Below, piece by piece: positions 8,832 to 19,183 of a DNA stretch of 64,000 nucleotides. The position numbers and the translations under genes were made by a program. The DNA lies in contig CACBXB010000009.1 of the NCBI GenBank assembly GCA_902543185.1, forward strand, positions 1-64,000. Reading direction: 5' to 3'. This stretch comes from Paracoccaceae bacterium. Its GTDB lineage: Bacteria; Pseudomonadota; Alphaproteobacteria; Rhodobacterales; Rhodobacteraceae. The notes under the pieces were generated by a model. That model worked only from the letters and a program-made list of their open reading frames with translations. It did not search any database and had not been told where the DNA came from. Positions within the stretch are counted from its first letter, which is position 1. Each line of letters starts with the position of its first letter.

Positions 8832-10205
8832 ATGTTTTTATCAGTCTTCGATATGTTTAAAATTGGCATAGGCCCGTCATCAAGTCACACAATGGGACCG
8901 ATGGTTGCCGCAAAACGCTTTTTACAAAATCTGAAAAATTCTCCCTTTAATTTTTCAGGAGTACGAGTGACCTTATATGGATCACTGGCGTTTACTGGAA
9001 AAGGTCATGCCACAGATCGTGCAGTTATTCTAGGGTTGGCAGGCTATTCACCAGAAAATTACGACCACAAGGCTTGTGAAAAAACTCTACACGAAATTTC
9101 AGCCAAAAATTTCATCAAATCCGATGATTTAGGAAAATTATCTTTCAGCCCACAAAAAGACCTAAAATTTGATTATGGTCCACCTCTAGATGGGCATCCT
9201 AATGGTTTAATTTTTATGGGCCTAGATGATAGAGGCGATATTTTATTCCAAGAAACTTACTACTCTATTGGGGGAGGCTTTGTTTTAACCGCAGATGAGC
9301 TCTCCCATGGGAAAGATCGAGATCAAGGATCTGAGGTACCATTTCCTTTCAGCTCTGCAGAAGAAATGCTTAGCATGTCAAAAGAATTTGATAAATCCAT
9401 TGCTCAGATGAAAAAAGAAAATGAACTTTCAAGAATTAACAAAACTGAACTAGAAAATGGTATAAAAAAAGTTTGGAATTCGATGGACAAGTGTATTGAG
9501 CGTGGTCTCCATAAGTCTGGTTTCCTCCCAGGAGGCCTCAACGTAAAACGCAGAGCCAAAGGTATATATGACGCCTTACTAGCCGAACGTGGAGTAAATT
9601 TAACACCACCTCACACTATCAACGACTGGATGAGCGTTTATGCAATGGCCGTTAATGAGGAAAATGCATTCGGCGGTCAAATTGTTACAGCTCCGACAAA
9701 TGGTGCTGCTGGAGTAATTCCGGCTGTTTTAAAATATTATCTAAAACATGTTCCCAATGCATCAGAAAATAAAATTGAAGATTTTCTTTTGACCGCAGCA
9801 GCCATTGGAGGTCTAATAAAATTCAATGCATCAATAAGTGGCGCTGAAGCAGGATGTCAAGCCGAAGTGGGCAGCGCCAGCGCTATGGCAGCTGCTGGTC
9901 TTTGCGCGGTCCTTGGTGGAACTTCTGAACAGATAGAAAATGCGGCAGAAATAGCACTTGAACATCATTTAGGTATGACATGTGATCCTGTTGCTGGGTT
10001 GGTACAAGTTCCATGCATTGAGCGTAATGGTCTTGGTGCTATAAAAGCTGTTTCGGCGGCCTCTTTATCTCTTCGAGGAGATGGAACCCATTTAGTGCCA
10101 TTAGACGCCTGTGTCGAGACTATGCGCCAAACAGGTGAGGATATGATAAATAAATATAAGGAAACATCCCTAGGGGGCCTGGCGGTGAACATTCCAAATT
10201 GTTGA
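8832..10205 (+). CDS. sdaA: L-serine ammonia-lyase, iron–sulfur type
   Basis: A 457-residue one-chain L-serine deaminase converting serine to pyruvate and ammonia. The N-terminus (SVFDMFKIGIGPSSSHTMG) and the alpha domain with NGAAGVIPAV, SGAEAGCQAEVGSASAM and MTCDPVAGLVQVPCIERN carry the conserved cysteines for the 4Fe-4S cluster. A GTG three codons upstream (8823) is also open, but the ATG at 8832 better matches the family start. Length is normal. It stands alone between the divergent rpiA and the convergent thiamine pyrophosphokinase gene. Confidence 0.95.
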   Translation: MFLSVFDMFKIGIGPSSSHTMGPMVAAKRFLQNLKNSPFNFSGVRVTLYGSLAFTGKGHATDRAVILGLAGYSPENYDHKACEKTLHEISAKNFIKSDDLGKLSFSPQKDLKFDYGPPLDGHPNGLIFMGLDDRGDILFQETYYSIGGGFVLTADELSHGKDRDQGSEVPFPFSSAEEMLSMSKEFDKSIAQMKKENELSRINKTELENGIKKVWNSMDKCIERGLHKSGFLPGGLNVKRRAKGIYDALLAERGVNLTPPHTINDWMSVYAMAVNEENAFGGQIVTAPTNGAAGVIPAVLKYYLKHVPNASENKIEDFLLTAAAIGGLIKFNASISGAEAGCQAEVGSASAMAAAGLCAVLGGTSEQIENAAEIALEHHLGMTCDPVAGLVQVPCIERNGLGAIKAVSAASLSLRGDGTHLVPLDACVETMRQTGEDMINKYKETSLGGLAVNIPNC

Positions 10206-10241
10206 AATAAATAATGTCAGAAGAATTTTAAGTTTTTAAGT

Positions 10242-10907
10242 TCACCAAGAAGGCGAGTGCTCTAATTCCAAAACAGCATCGTTTAATAGTGACTTAGGTA
10301 AAATAAGAAGCAATTTAGGCGCATCGGGAACCAATTTTATAACTTTACCAATTGCTTGGTTTGATGTTCCAATTTTGTTTGTTGGTTTCATGGTAAGCCC
10401 TTCTGTGGACCACCTTAGACCTTCTGATTGAACTTTTACTGATCCCAAAGGAAAAAGAGAAACTCGCATCCCATCAAAAGACGGCAACGAAAAACTTGGT
10501 GGAATTAGCAATATAATGTCTTGTTCACCTATAAGAATTATTTTTTTATGGGAAAACTTTACAAGCGCAGAGAGCGAGGCCAACTCATGATCAATGCGCG
10601 ACCCTAGAAAGCCGATGCCAATTGTTAAAGAAGATTCCGTATTTGATAAAACTTTTTCTAAGTCCGTAGTATATTGATCAGAAATCGTGATAATTTTCTC
10701 AGTCTCTATATTCTGAATTGTCTTTTGTGATATACTATCAAGGTCACCAATTATTAACTCAGGCGAAATATTGCGATAGGTTAAAAAATTAGCTCCACCG
10801 TCGGCCGCTATAACGGGGGTTCCATTATCATAAACTTCTTCAAAAAGGTCTTCTGAAAAGTCAGCCCCACCTACAATCAGTAATTTATCTGAGGTAGAAT
10901 ATAACAT
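10242..10907 (-). CDS. Thiamine pyrophosphokinase
   Basis: A 221-residue enzyme transferring pyrophosphate from ATP to thiamine to give the cofactor TPP. Recognised by the N-terminal catalytic domain: IVGGADFSEDLF, AADGGANFL and IIGDLDSIS, followed by a thiamine-binding beta-rich domain with LGIGFLGSRIDHELASLSAL and RWSTEGLTM. It is convergent with sdaA and sits 49 bp downstream of the methylmalonyl-CoA mutase gene on the same strand. No THI-box riboswitch was recognised. Confidence 0.88.
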   Translation of the reverse strand: MLYSTSDKLLIVGGADFSEDLFEEVYDNGTPVIAADGGANFLTYRNISPELIIGDLDSISQKTIQNIETEKIITISDQYTTDLEKVLSNTESSLTIGIGFLGSRIDHELASLSALVKFSHKKIILIGEQDIILLIPPSFSLPSFDGMRVSLFPLGSVKVQSEGLRWSTEGLTMKPTNKIGTSNQAIGKVIKLVPDAPKLLLILPKSLLNDAVLELEHSPSW

Positions 10908-10956
10908 TTGTAATTCCTGCTTACCCTAAACCACTATAATCACTATTAGTTAAAGA

Positions 10957-13089
10957 TTATGTTTTTGATGCAGCTTTTATTAAATCCAAAATTTCCTGAG
11001 CAGCATGAGGAATATTTGTTCCAGGTCCAAAAATAGCCTTCACGCCTGCATCTTTTAGAAACACGTAATCTTGTTGAGGAATAACGCCTCCACAGATAAC
11101 CAGGATATCCTCCGCCTCTCTGGATTTTAGAATTTCAATTAACTTTGGGGCAAGTGTCTTGTGACCTGCGGCTTGTGATGAAATGCCAATTACATGCACG
11201 TCGTTATCGATCGCATCTTGTGCAGCTTCCTCAGGTGTTTGAAAGAGCGGTCCTACGTCAACATCAAAACCAATATCAGCAAATGCAGTTGCAATAACTT
11301 TGGCGCCTCGATCATGTCCATCTTGACCCATTTTTACAACCAACATTCGGGGCCGGCGCCCCTCCTCTTTTGCAAATTTTTCAATGGATTTCTGAATGGC
11401 AATGAAATCCTTATCACCTTCATAAGCAGCTCCATAAACTCCAGCCAATGTTTTCACCTCTGCACTGTGACGCCCAAATATTTTTTCCATCGCCGTAGAG
11501 ATTTCTCCAACCGTGGCCCTACAGCGAGCAGCATCGACTGCCGCCTCCAATAAGTTTCCACCATGCTCAGCTCGCCTAGTTATTTCTTCAAGTGCAGCTA
11601 AACAGGCCCCTTCATCTCTGTTCTTCCGTATAATGCCCAAACGATTAATTTGAGCTTCCCTTACGGCTAAATTATCAACATCTAGAATTTCAATTTCTTC
11701 TTCTTGACTTAATCGATATTTATTTGTGCCAACAATAACCTGTTCGCCTCTATCAATCTCCGCCTGCCTTTGCGCTGCTGTTTCTTCTATTCGTAATTTT
11801 GGCATACCACTGGCTACAGCTTTAGTCATTCCCCCCATCTGGTCCACTTCTTCGATTAATTCCCAAGCAGCATCTGCCAAATCGGCGGTAAGCTTTTCAA
11901 CATAGTAAGATCCAGCAAGAGGATCTACCACATTTGTAATACCTGTCTCTTCTTGCAAAATTAATTGTGTATTTCTTGCTATTCTCGCTGAGAATTCTGT
12001 CGGTAGTGCAATCGCTTCGTCTAAAGCATTAGTGTGCAGAGACTGAGTTCCCCCTAGAACTGCTGACATTGCTTCATATGCTGTCCTTACTACGTTATTA
12101 AATGGATCTTGCTCCTGAAGAGAAACTCCAGATGTTTGACAGTGGGTTCTTAGCATTTTCGACCGAGGGTTTTTTGCTCCCAAGTCATCCATAATTCGGT
12201 GCCATAAAAGACGAGCTGCCCGTAATTTAGCCGCCTCCATGAAAAAATTCATTCCGATAGCGAAGAAGAAAGATAGACGGCCGGCAAACTTATCTACATC
12301 CATTCCTCTATCAATTGCCGTTTTAACATATTCCTTACCATCGGCCAGCGTGTAAGCAAGCTCTTGAACTAAATTGGCTCCTGCCTCTTGCATGTGGTAC
12401 CCAGATATCGAAATGGAGTTAAATTTGGACATTTCATCTGAAGTGTACTCAATAATATCCGCAACCAGTCTCATAGACGGTTCAGGAGGATAGATATAGG
12501 TATTTCTAACCATAAACTCTTTTAAAATATCGTTCTGAATTGTTCCCGAAAGCAAAGACTTATCATGGCCTTGTTCCTCACCAGTGACTATAAAGTTGGC
12601 AAGTATTGGAATAACGGCACCATTCATCGTCATAGAGACAGATACCTTATCCAAGGGTATACCATCAAAAAGTATTTTCATATCCTCAACGCTGTCAATA
12701 GCTACGCCTGCCTTACCAACATCGCCTAAAACTCTTGGGTGATCGCTGTCGTAGCCACGGTGAGTGGCGAGATCAAATGCTACTGAAACACCTTGTTGAC
12801 CAGCATCTAGTGCTTTTCGGTAAAATTTGTTTGATTCCTCAGCAGTTGAAAAACCTGCATATTGCCTGACCGTCCATGGTCGACCAGCATACATTGTTGC
12901 CTTCACGCCGCGAGTAAACGGCTCTTCGCCTGGCAGAGAACCAAGATGCCCCAAATCGTTCAGATCCTCTTGTGTGTACAAAGGAGCAATGTTTAGGCCT
13001 TCTAATGTTTTCCAAGTTAAATCTGCAGCAGATTTGTCTCGCAATTCTTTGTTGGCAAGTTCACTCCATTTTGATTTATCTTGTGTCAT
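10957..13089 (-). CDS. Methylmalonyl-CoA mutase, single-chain adenosylcobalamin enzyme
   Basis: A 710-residue mutase converting (R)-methylmalonyl-CoA to succinyl-CoA, the last step of propionyl-CoA assimilation. The N-terminal TIM barrel binds acyl-CoA ([17 protein letters not shown]), and the C-terminal flavodoxin-like domain binds B12 through [13 protein letters not shown] (the DxHxxG motif). Catalytic and cobalamin domains in one chain indicate the homodimeric type. Its start is followed by [12 protein letters not shown], typical of the family. It lies close to pccA and pccB on the same strand, separated from pccA by a gene on the other strand. No methylmalonyl-CoA epimerase is in the window. 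Confidence 0.96.
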   Translation of the reverse strand: MTQDKSKWSELANKELRDKSAADLTWKTLEGLNIAPLYTQEDLNDLGHLGSLPGEEPFTRGVKATMYAGRPWTVRQYAGFSTAEESNKFYRKALDAGQQGVSVAFDLATHRGYDSDHPRVLGDVGKAGVAIDSVEDMKILFDGIPLDKVSVSMTMNGAVIPILANFIVTGEEQGHDKSLLSGTIQNDILKEFMVRNTYIYPPEPSMRLVADIIEYTSDEMSKFNSISISGYHMQEAGANLVQELAYTLADGKEYVKTAIDRGMDVDKFAGRLSFFFAIGMNFFMEAAKLRAARLLWHRIMDDLGAKNPRSKMLRTHCQTSGVSLQEQDPFNNVVRTAYEAMSAVLGGTQSLHTNALDEAIALPTEFSARIARNTQLILQEETGITNVVDPLAGSYYVEKLTADLADAAWELIEEVDQMGGMTKAVASGMPKLRIEETAAQRQAEIDRGEQVIVGTNKYRLSQEEEIEILDVDNLAVREAQINRLGIIRKNRDEGACLAALEEITRRAEHGGNLLEAAVDAARCRATVGEISTAMEKIFGRHSAEVKTLAGVYGAAYEGDKDFIAIQKSIEKFAKEEGRRPRMLVVKMGQDGHDRGAKVIATAFADIGFDVDVGPLFQTPEEAAQDAIDNDVHVIGISSQAAGHKTLAPKLIEILKSREAEDILVICGGVIPQQDYVFLKDAGVKAIFGPGTNIPHAAQEILDLIKAASKT

Positions 13090-13217
13090 CTCAATTTCCT
13101 AAAAACAGCAATCATAATCATCCCTTGGTCACTATATAATTTTTTTTATTCTTTTTCGATATTAACTGTTCGTCTAATGCATTTCATGCCCTATGTAGTC
13201 GAATAGAGGAGTTCTTA

Positions 13218-13685
13218 ATGGCAACCCAAAGGCAATATGTAAATATACTGGGTAGATTTAGTATCATAACAGTAATTCTGTTAACTCTTTTTGTGCAAAT
13301 AGTCCAAGCATCAGAGAATTACTTTTTAAAAGTTGAAAAGAATACAACATTAGAAAACTTTGAGTGGACCCAGCGCCCTATCGTCATATTCGCTAATTCA
13401 GACAAGGACCCCAACTTTATAAGTCAGATGGAGTTCTTATCAGAGGACTTAAACGCATTAAAGGAGCGAGATATCATTGTCTTAGTTGATACTGAACCAA
13501 GCCATTCTTCATCGCTCCGAAAAAGGTTGAGACCACATGGGTTCGCTTTTATTTTGATAGGAAAAGACGGGCAGGTTAAATTGCGCAAACCTTCCCCTTG
13601 GAATATTCGAGAAATTGCTCGTGTCATTGATAAAATGCCAATAAGGCAACAGGAAATCGCTCGAAAAAAACAGGAGACAAAGTAA
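13218..13685 (+). CDS. DUF4174 exported protein
   Basis: A 155-residue protein with an N-terminal signal peptide (hydrophobic residues about 14–31, cleavage near VQASE) and a thioredoxin-like-sized DUF4174 domain: a RPIVIFANSDKDP strand, a middle region ending in FAFILIGKDGQVKLR, and a WNIREIARVIDKMPIRQQE helix. Function of the family is unknown. It lacks a CxxC motif, so it is not an ordinary thioredoxin. A GAGGA-like ribosome site (tagaggag) precedes the ATG. It sits alone between two oppositely oriented propionate genes, divergent from the mutase, and may share a regulatory region with it. Confidence 0.8.
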   Translation: MATQRQYVNILGRFSIITVILLTLFVQIVQASENYFLKVEKNTTLENFEWTQRPIVIFANSDKDPNFISQMEFLSEDLNALKERDIIVLVDTEPSHSSSLRKRLRPHGFAFILIGKDGQVKLRKPSPWNIREIARVIDKMPIRQQEIARKKQETK

Positions 13686-13762
13686 TTTACAAGCTTACTG
13701 CAAATTAAGTCTTTCTCAAAATACTGTGAAAACGCTCAACTTAAATTTTTCGGATTATTTCA

Positions 13763-15763
13763 TTACTCAAATTCCATGATGGTTTCATCCACAGCTAAAC
13801 TATCACCAGCTTTAACATTTATTTTTTTCACGCGAGTTTGGCGCTCTGCTCTGAGAATATTTTCCATTTTCATTGCTTCTACCGTGCACAACGCCTGGCC
13901 TTCCTGAATTTCCTCACCAACCCTTACATCAATTTTAACAATCAAGCCCGGCATAGGGCACATTAGTATTTTTGATGTATCAGGTAGATCTTTTTCTATC
14001 ATATATTGGGCTAAATCTGATTGAAGTTTACTTCTAACAATCACTTTCAAGTCAGCGCCACGATTTCGAATGCGAAAACCCCCTGTTACTTTGCCTACTT
14101 TCATCGTCAATCTTATATCATCAACAAGCATATTTGCCAGCTGGTTCCCCGGTGTCCAACTACCTTCAACACGAATTTTTGATCCGTCTTCAAATTGAAC
14201 AGTTGAGCCTAATTGATCGGCGACAATGTCTAATTCATAATTTTTGTCTTGAAGCATTACAATCCATTTATCGCCAACGCGTCGTTCATGATTATCCATA
14301 CGGCCAGATATTTTTGTCCGCCTAATTTCTGCAACTCGATTCATAGCAGCGCACGCGGCAGCAATCCGGACTAATTCTTCTTCTGGTAATTCAACTCCAT
14401 TAAAACCTTCAGGATATTCTTCTTCTATAAAAGCGGTCGTAACGTCTCCCTTCACAAACCTAGGATGATCCATAACCGCGCTTAGGAAGGGCAAGTTATG
14501 ACCTATACCCTCAACCTCAAAGCCATCTAAAGCCTCTCGCATATAGGCTATAGCTTCCGAGCGTGTAGGAGCCCAAGTACATAATTTTGCGATCATAGGA
14601 TCATAATACATGCTTATTTCACCACCCTCAAACACACCTGTGTCATTTCGAACAATGTGTCCAGAACCCTCAAATTCATCAGGAGGACGATAACGCGTTA
14701 GCCTTCCAATTGACGGAAGGAAATTTCTGTAAGGATCTTCCGCGTACAATCTGTTTTCAATTGCCCACCCATTTATAGATATATCAGACTGCAGAAGTTT
14801 TAACTTTTCTTTATTGGCGACCCTTATCATTTGTTCCACCAAGTCGATTCCAGTTATTAACTCTGTTACCGGGTGCTCCACTTGTAGACGAGTATTCATC
14901 TCCAGAAAATAAAAGTTCTTTTCACTATCAACGATAAATTCAACTGTTCCTGCACTCTCATAGCCCACAGCTTTAGCTAACGCGCAGGCCTGTGCTCCCA
15001 TTTTTTGGCGAGTTGCCTTATCCAAAAATGGGCTGGGCGCTTCTTCGACAACTTTTTGGTTTCTTCTTTGAATAGAGCATTCTCTCTCATTTAAATAAAT
15101 ACAGTTTCCATGAGCATCTGCAAGAACCTGGATTTCGATATGTCGGGGTTGCGTGATAAATTTTTCTATGAAAATTCTATCATCGCCAAAACTACTGGAG
15201 GCTTCATTTTTAGATGATTGAAAACCTTCTTTGGCATCTTGGTCATTCCAAGCAATACGCATTCCTTTACCACCCCCACCAGCGGAGGCCTTGATCATGA
15301 CCGGATAACCAATTTTTTTCGAAATTTTGACTGCTTCTTCAGCAGAATTAATTAGCCCCATGTATCCAGGAACGGTTGAAACTCCCGCATCTTGCGCAAT
15401 TTTTTTTGACGTAATTTTGTCACCCATGCTTTCAATTGCGCCCTCCGGAGGACCTATAAAAGCAATTTTTGCCTTTGAAAGGGCCTTAGCGAATTTGCTA
15501 TTTTCTGAAAGAAAACCATAGCCCGGATGCACAGCCTCTGCGCCCGATGATTTAGCCGCAGAAACAACTTTCTCTATATCAATATATGACTGATTTGCTG
15601 GGGAAGCCCCAATATGAATTGCTTCATCCGCCATTTGCACGTGCAGCGCATGGCGGTCTGCATCAGAAAAAACTGCAACTGTTTTAATCCCCATTTTATT
15701 TGCAGTTTTGATAACTCTACAGGCAATTTCTCCACGGTTGGCAATAAGAATTTTATTGAACAT
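13763..15763 (-). CDS. pccA: Propionyl-CoA carboxylase, biotin-carrying alpha subunit
   Basis: A 666-residue subunit with, in order, biotin carboxylase (ILIANRGEIACRVI start; ATP-grasp KASAGGGGKGMRIAW; EMNTRLQVEHPVTE), a linker/BT domain (about 470–590) and a C-terminal biotinyl domain with the biotinylated Lys632 in VEAMKMEN. It carboxylates biotin, which PccB then uses to make methylmalonyl-CoA. PCC rather than acetyl-CoA carboxylase is inferred from the fused biotinyl domain and from the pccB and mutase neighbours. Same strand as pccB, with a small unknown gene between them, 15 bp upstream. Confidence 0.93.
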   Translation of the reverse strand: MFNKILIANRGEIACRVIKTANKMGIKTVAVFSDADRHALHVQMADEAIHIGASPANQSYIDIEKVVSAAKSSGAEAVHPGYGFLSENSKFAKALSKAKIAFIGPPEGAIESMGDKITSKKIAQDAGVSTVPGYMGLINSAEEAVKISKKIGYPVMIKASAGGGGKGMRIAWNDQDAKEGFQSSKNEASSSFGDDRIFIEKFITQPRHIEIQVLADAHGNCIYLNERECSIQRRNQKVVEEAPSPFLDKATRQKMGAQACALAKAVGYESAGTVEFIVDSEKNFYFLEMNTRLQVEHPVTELITGIDLVEQMIRVANKEKLKLLQSDISINGWAIENRLYAEDPYRNFLPSIGRLTRYRPPDEFEGSGHIVRNDTGVFEGGEISMYYDPMIAKLCTWAPTRSEAIAYMREALDGFEVEGIGHNLPFLSAVMDHPRFVKGDVTTAFIEEEYPEGFNGVELPEEELVRIAAACAAMNRVAEIRRTKISGRMDNHERRVGDKWIVMLQDKNYELDIVADQLGSTVQFEDGSKIRVEGSWTPGNQLANMLVDDIRLTMKVGKVTGGFRIRNRGADLKVIVRSKLQSDLAQYMIEKDLPDTSKILMCPMPGLIVKIDVRVGEEIQEGQALCTVEAMKMENILRAERQTRVKKINVKAGDSLAVDETIMEFE

Positions 15764-15778
15764 TATACACCCCTGTGA

Positions 15779-16147
15779 TTATTCCGCTTCTAACGCTTCG
15801 GGAAAATTAACTTTTATCAGATCAAGATCTAGTATCAATATTGCCTCATAACTTTCAATATCAAAACCATCTGGCTGAAAAGCTTTGACTTCTCTTCCAA
15901 ACAACCAGCTTAATCGACCTGCATCAAGATTTCCTCGTTCAAAAGGTTCGTCACCAAACTGCGTTAGCAAAGCTCGGACAAAAGCGATATCTGCTTGCCT
16001 ATCAGCAAATTTTCTATCTTTGAAGCGTTCTCGACTAACCAAAGCAGTAGCACCTTTTGGATTGGCTCTTCGCAAAGTAAATTGAAAATCGGTACCTGCT
16101 AACCTACCAGGAAAACCCCTATGTTTAATCATGTAGGGAAGAGCCAT
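15779..16147 (-). CDS. Conserved small protein of unknown function between pccB and pccA
   Basis: A 122-residue soluble protein with no signal peptide or membrane helix. It is rich in Arg/Lys in the first half (KHRGFPGRLAGTDFQF, SRERFKDRKFADRQAD) and acidic towards the C-terminus (ESYEAILILDLDLIKVN). I do not recognise a named family. It sits only 15 bp upstream of pccA and 87 bp downstream of pccB in the same direction, so it is almost certainly co-transcribed with propionyl-CoA carboxylase. Plausible roles (assembly, biotinylation or regulation of the carboxylase) are guesses from position. A GAGA-type ribosome site precedes the ATG. Confidence 0.75.
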   Translation of the reverse strand: MALPYMIKHRGFPGRLAGTDFQFTLRRANPKGATALVSRERFKDRKFADRQADIAFVRALLTQFGDEPFERGNLDAGRLSWLFGREVKAFQPDGFDIESYEAILILDLDLIKVNFPEALEAE

Positions 16148-16234
16148 TATTTTTTCTCTAAAAATATATAAAAAGCATTTAAGTAAAAGAAATGCTCCTC
16201 ATCCACTCCAAAATAAACTAAGCTTTTTAAGTTA

Positions 16235-17767
16235 TCAGAGTGGTATGTTGTCATGTTTTTTCCATGGATTTTCTAGCCGTTTACCTCGAAGAGCCGCAAA
16301 TGCTCTTGATATCCGTTTTCTCGTACTCCTTGGCTGTATAACTTCGTCGATAAAGCCACGCTCCGCTGCCACAAATGGATTGGCAAAACGTTTTTCATAA
16401 TCAGCAGTATGCTGGGCAATTTTTTGTTTATTTCCTAGATCACTTCTGTGGATAATCTCGGTAGCGCCCTTTGCTCCCATCACTGCAATTTCAGCAGTGG
16501 GCCATGCATAGTTAAAATCACCCCTCAAATGTTTGGATGACATAACATCATACGCACCGCCATACGCTTTCCTAGTTATTACTGTAACTTTAGGCACTGT
16601 TGCCTCACCGTAAGCAAATAAAAGTTTAGCACCATGCTTTATAACGCCACCATATTCCTGAGATGTCCCAGGCAAGAATCCAGGCACGTCAACCAATGTC
16701 AAAATAGGAATTTCAAAGGCATCACAAAATCTTACAAAACGAGCTGCTTTTCTTGAACTATCAATATCGAGACAACCAGCAAGCACCATAGGTTGATTAG
16801 CAACGACGCCAACTGTCTGACCTTCGAGACGGATGAAACCAATTATTATATTTTTCGCAAAATCTTTTTGTATTTCGTAAAAATCGCTTTCATCCGCCAC
16901 CTTAACTATCAATTCTTTCATATCATACGGAGTGTTTGGATTTTCAGGTATTAGAGTATCAAGTGATAGTTCTACTCGACCTGGGTCGTCAAAAAAAGGT
17001 CGTACGGGAGCTTTTGCACGATTATTTAATGGTAAGAAATCGATTAAGCGCCTGATCTCGGCCAGTGCTTCAACATCATTCTCAAAAGCTCCGTCAGCTA
17101 CAGAGGATTTTTTAGTATGGGTGGAAGCTCCACCTAACTCTTCAGCTGTTACAACTTCATTGGTCACTGTTTTAACCACATCGGGACCAGTTACAAACAT
17201 GTAGGAACTATCCTTTACCATAAAAATAAAATCTGTCATTGCCGGTGAATAGACAGCCCCACCGGCACATGGCCCCATTATTACTGAAATTTGCGGAATT
17301 ACTCCCGACGCCATTACGTTACGTTGAAAAACTTCAGCATAACCAGCAAGAGATGCTACACCTTCTTGAATACGGGCTCCTCCGGAGTCATTAATACCGA
17401 TTACGGGTGCCCCATTTTGCATAGCCATGTCCATAATTTTGCAGATTTTTTGGGCATGTGTTTCAGATAATGACCCACCAAAGACCGTGAAGTCCTGCGA
17501 AAATACATATATCATGCGGCCGTTAATTGTTCCCCAACCGGTGACAACTCCATCACCAGCCGGCCTTTGGTCAGCCATTCCAAAGTCTTCACAACGGTGA
17601 ACCACGAACATATCAAATTCTTCAAAAGATCCCTCATCCAACAAAATTTCAATACGTTCTCTTGCTGTCAATTTACCTTTTGCGTGTTGCGCATCGATAC
17701 GTTTTTTGCCGCCACCTAAACGCGCTTCGGCTCTTCTATTTTCGAGTTCGGTTAAAATATCGCTCAT
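16235..17767 (-). CDS. pccB: Propionyl-CoA carboxylase, carboxyltransferase beta subunit
   Basis: A 510-residue carboxyltransferase that moves CO2 from biotin on PccA to propionyl-CoA. Both crotonase-like halves are complete: an oxyanion-hole region with [19 protein letters not shown] and [13 protein letters not shown] in the first half, and [12 protein letters not shown] with [10 protein letters not shown] in the second. N-terminal [22 protein letters not shown] is the usual PccB start. It leads the pccB–unknown–pccA group; the 153 bp upstream, shared with a divergent MFS gene, should hold the promoter. Confidence 0.96.
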   Translation of the reverse strand: MSDILTELENRRAEARLGGGKKRIDAQHAKGKLTARERIEILLDEGSFEEFDMFVVHRCEDFGMADQRPAGDGVVTGWGTINGRMIYVFSQDFTVFGGSLSETHAQKICKIMDMAMQNGAPVIGINDSGGARIQEGVASLAGYAEVFQRNVMASGVIPQISVIMGPCAGGAVYSPAMTDFIFMVKDSSYMFVTGPDVVKTVTNEVVTAEELGGASTHTKKSSVADGAFENDVEALAEIRRLIDFLPLNNRAKAPVRPFFDDPGRVELSLDTLIPENPNTPYDMKELIVKVADESDFYEIQKDFAKNIIIGFIRLEGQTVGVVANQPMVLAGCLDIDSSRKAARFVRFCDAFEIPILTLVDVPGFLPGTSQEYGGVIKHGAKLLFAYGEATVPKVTVITRKAYGGAYDVMSSKHLRGDFNYAWPTAEIAVMGAKGATEIIHRSDLGNKQKIAQHTADYEKRFANPFVAAERGFIDEVIQPRSTRKRISRAFAALRGKRLENPWKKHDNIPL

Positions 17768-17920
17768 TGTTTCCCTCGCATGCGTACACTCAGCTAACTT
17801 AGCAACAAAATTAATAATTGGCTATTAGTTGCAAGATTGAATTAAAAAATGTGAAAAAATTTTTACTGCAAGTAAATTTATTTTTCTGGACACTGTTTAT
17901 TAAACTCCTACCCTCCGACT

Positions 17921-19150
17921 ATGAGTAAATATAAGCAAGTTCGGTTTCTCGACCGATCGACACCCCCGCATATCTTCACACTTATACTTCTCGCAAGTAT
18001 TTCTACGCTCTCTATGAATATCTTCCTACCAAGTCTACCGAATATTGCTTCGGACTTGGGGTCGTCTACAAACATAATGGGTCTTTCTGTGGGAATTTAT
18101 TTGGCAAGTAGCGCTTTATTACAACTAATTATTGGTCCTTTGTCGGATCAATTGGGCAGGAGGCCATTAATTCTCTGGTCATTAGTAATATTTTGTATAT
18201 CGACCTTAGCGGCAGTTTTTGCAGCGAGTGCTGCTGAATTTCTGATTTTAAGAGTTTTCCAAGCTGTTTCCGCAAGTTGCCTCGTTTTATCCAGAGCGAT
18301 CGTCAGGGACACTACAGAAAGTGTCGAGCAAGCTAGTTCTAAAATTGCATACGTTACTATGGGGATGGCGATAGTTCCAATGGTGGGTCCGGCAATTGGT
18401 GGGCTATTGGATTACAACTATGGCTGGGAGGCAAGTTTTTGGACTTTGTGCCTTCTAGGATTAATAATTTTGATTATTTCTTTTTTCGACGTTGGCGAGA
18501 CACTAGTAAACAAAAGCCAAGGATTTATTGAACAAATTAGTGGCTATCCTTTCTTGCTAAAGTCAAAAAGGTTCTGGGCCTATTGCCTTTCTAGTGCTTG
18601 TGTTGCTGGCGCGTTTTTTTCTTATCTTGGCGGAGCTCCATTTGTTGGAAATGAAGTTTTTGGCCTTGAGCCAAAAGATTTAGGGATTTTATTTGGAGCC
18701 CCAGCAATAGGCTATTTGGTAGGGAACTTTTTATCAGGAAAGTTTTCCACTCAAATAGGATCCGATAGAATGATTTTCCTTGGCGTATCTATTGCTCTGA
18801 TTGGAGTTTCAATTTCCATAATTATTAGCTTTACCGGGTTCGGCTCTGTATCTTCATTTTTTGGATTTATGACGATCGTTGGTTTAGGTAATGGAATGTC
18901 ACTTCCAAATGCAACAGCTGCCATGATGTCAATAAATCCTAGATTAGCGGGAACGGCGGCAGGACTTGGCAGCGCAATAATGATTGGTGGCGGTGCCGGA
19001 CTTTCATCAATCGCGAATTTTATGTTGTCTCCAGGTAGTACTGAAATGCCACTTTTGCTATTGATGTGGATATCGGTATTTTTTGGTTTGTGTTCTGTTC
19101 TTTTCGCAAAATATCGAAATCATAAATTATCAGCGGAAATCCTTGAATAA
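17921..19150 (+). CDS. Bcr/CflA-family MFS drug exporter
   Basis: A 409-residue inner-membrane protein with about 12 transmembrane helices. The loop between helices 2 and 3 has GPLSDQLGRRPLILW, the MFS signature, and helix 4/5 region VLSRAIVRDTTE matches the DHA1 Bcr/CflA drug-efflux family (bicyclomycin/chloramphenicol resistance proteins). The ATG is preceded by an A/T-rich leader with a weak ribosome site (ctccgact). It is divergent from pccB and convergent with the GMC oxidoreductase gene. Substrate cannot be predicted. Confidence 0.88.
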   Translation: MSKYKQVRFLDRSTPPHIFTLILLASISTLSMNIFLPSLPNIASDLGSSTNIMGLSVGIYLASSALLQLIIGPLSDQLGRRPLILWSLVIFCISTLAAVFAASAAEFLILRVFQAVSASCLVLSRAIVRDTTESVEQASSKIAYVTMGMAIVPMVGPAIGGLLDYNYGWEASFWTLCLLGLIILIISFFDVGETLVNKSQGFIEQISGYPFLLKSKRFWAYCLSSACVAGAFFSYLGGAPFVGNEVFGLEPKDLGILFGAPAIGYLVGNFLSGKFSTQIGSDRMIFLGVSIALIGVSISIIISFTGFGSVSSFFGFMTIVGLGNGMSLPNATAAMMSINPRLAGTAAGLGSAIMIGGGAGLSSIANFMLSPGSTEMPLLLLMWISVFFGLCSVLFAKYRNHKLSAEILE

Positions 19151-19183
19151 ATCTAACTTTGCCAAAAGAGTTGCTTAATAATC

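Noticed and set aside
17768-17920. ScfR/PccR-type TTTGCAAA operator upstream of pccB
   Set aside because: Only one TTGCAA core and an imperfect TGCAAG copy are present; no full motif pair, so not claimed.
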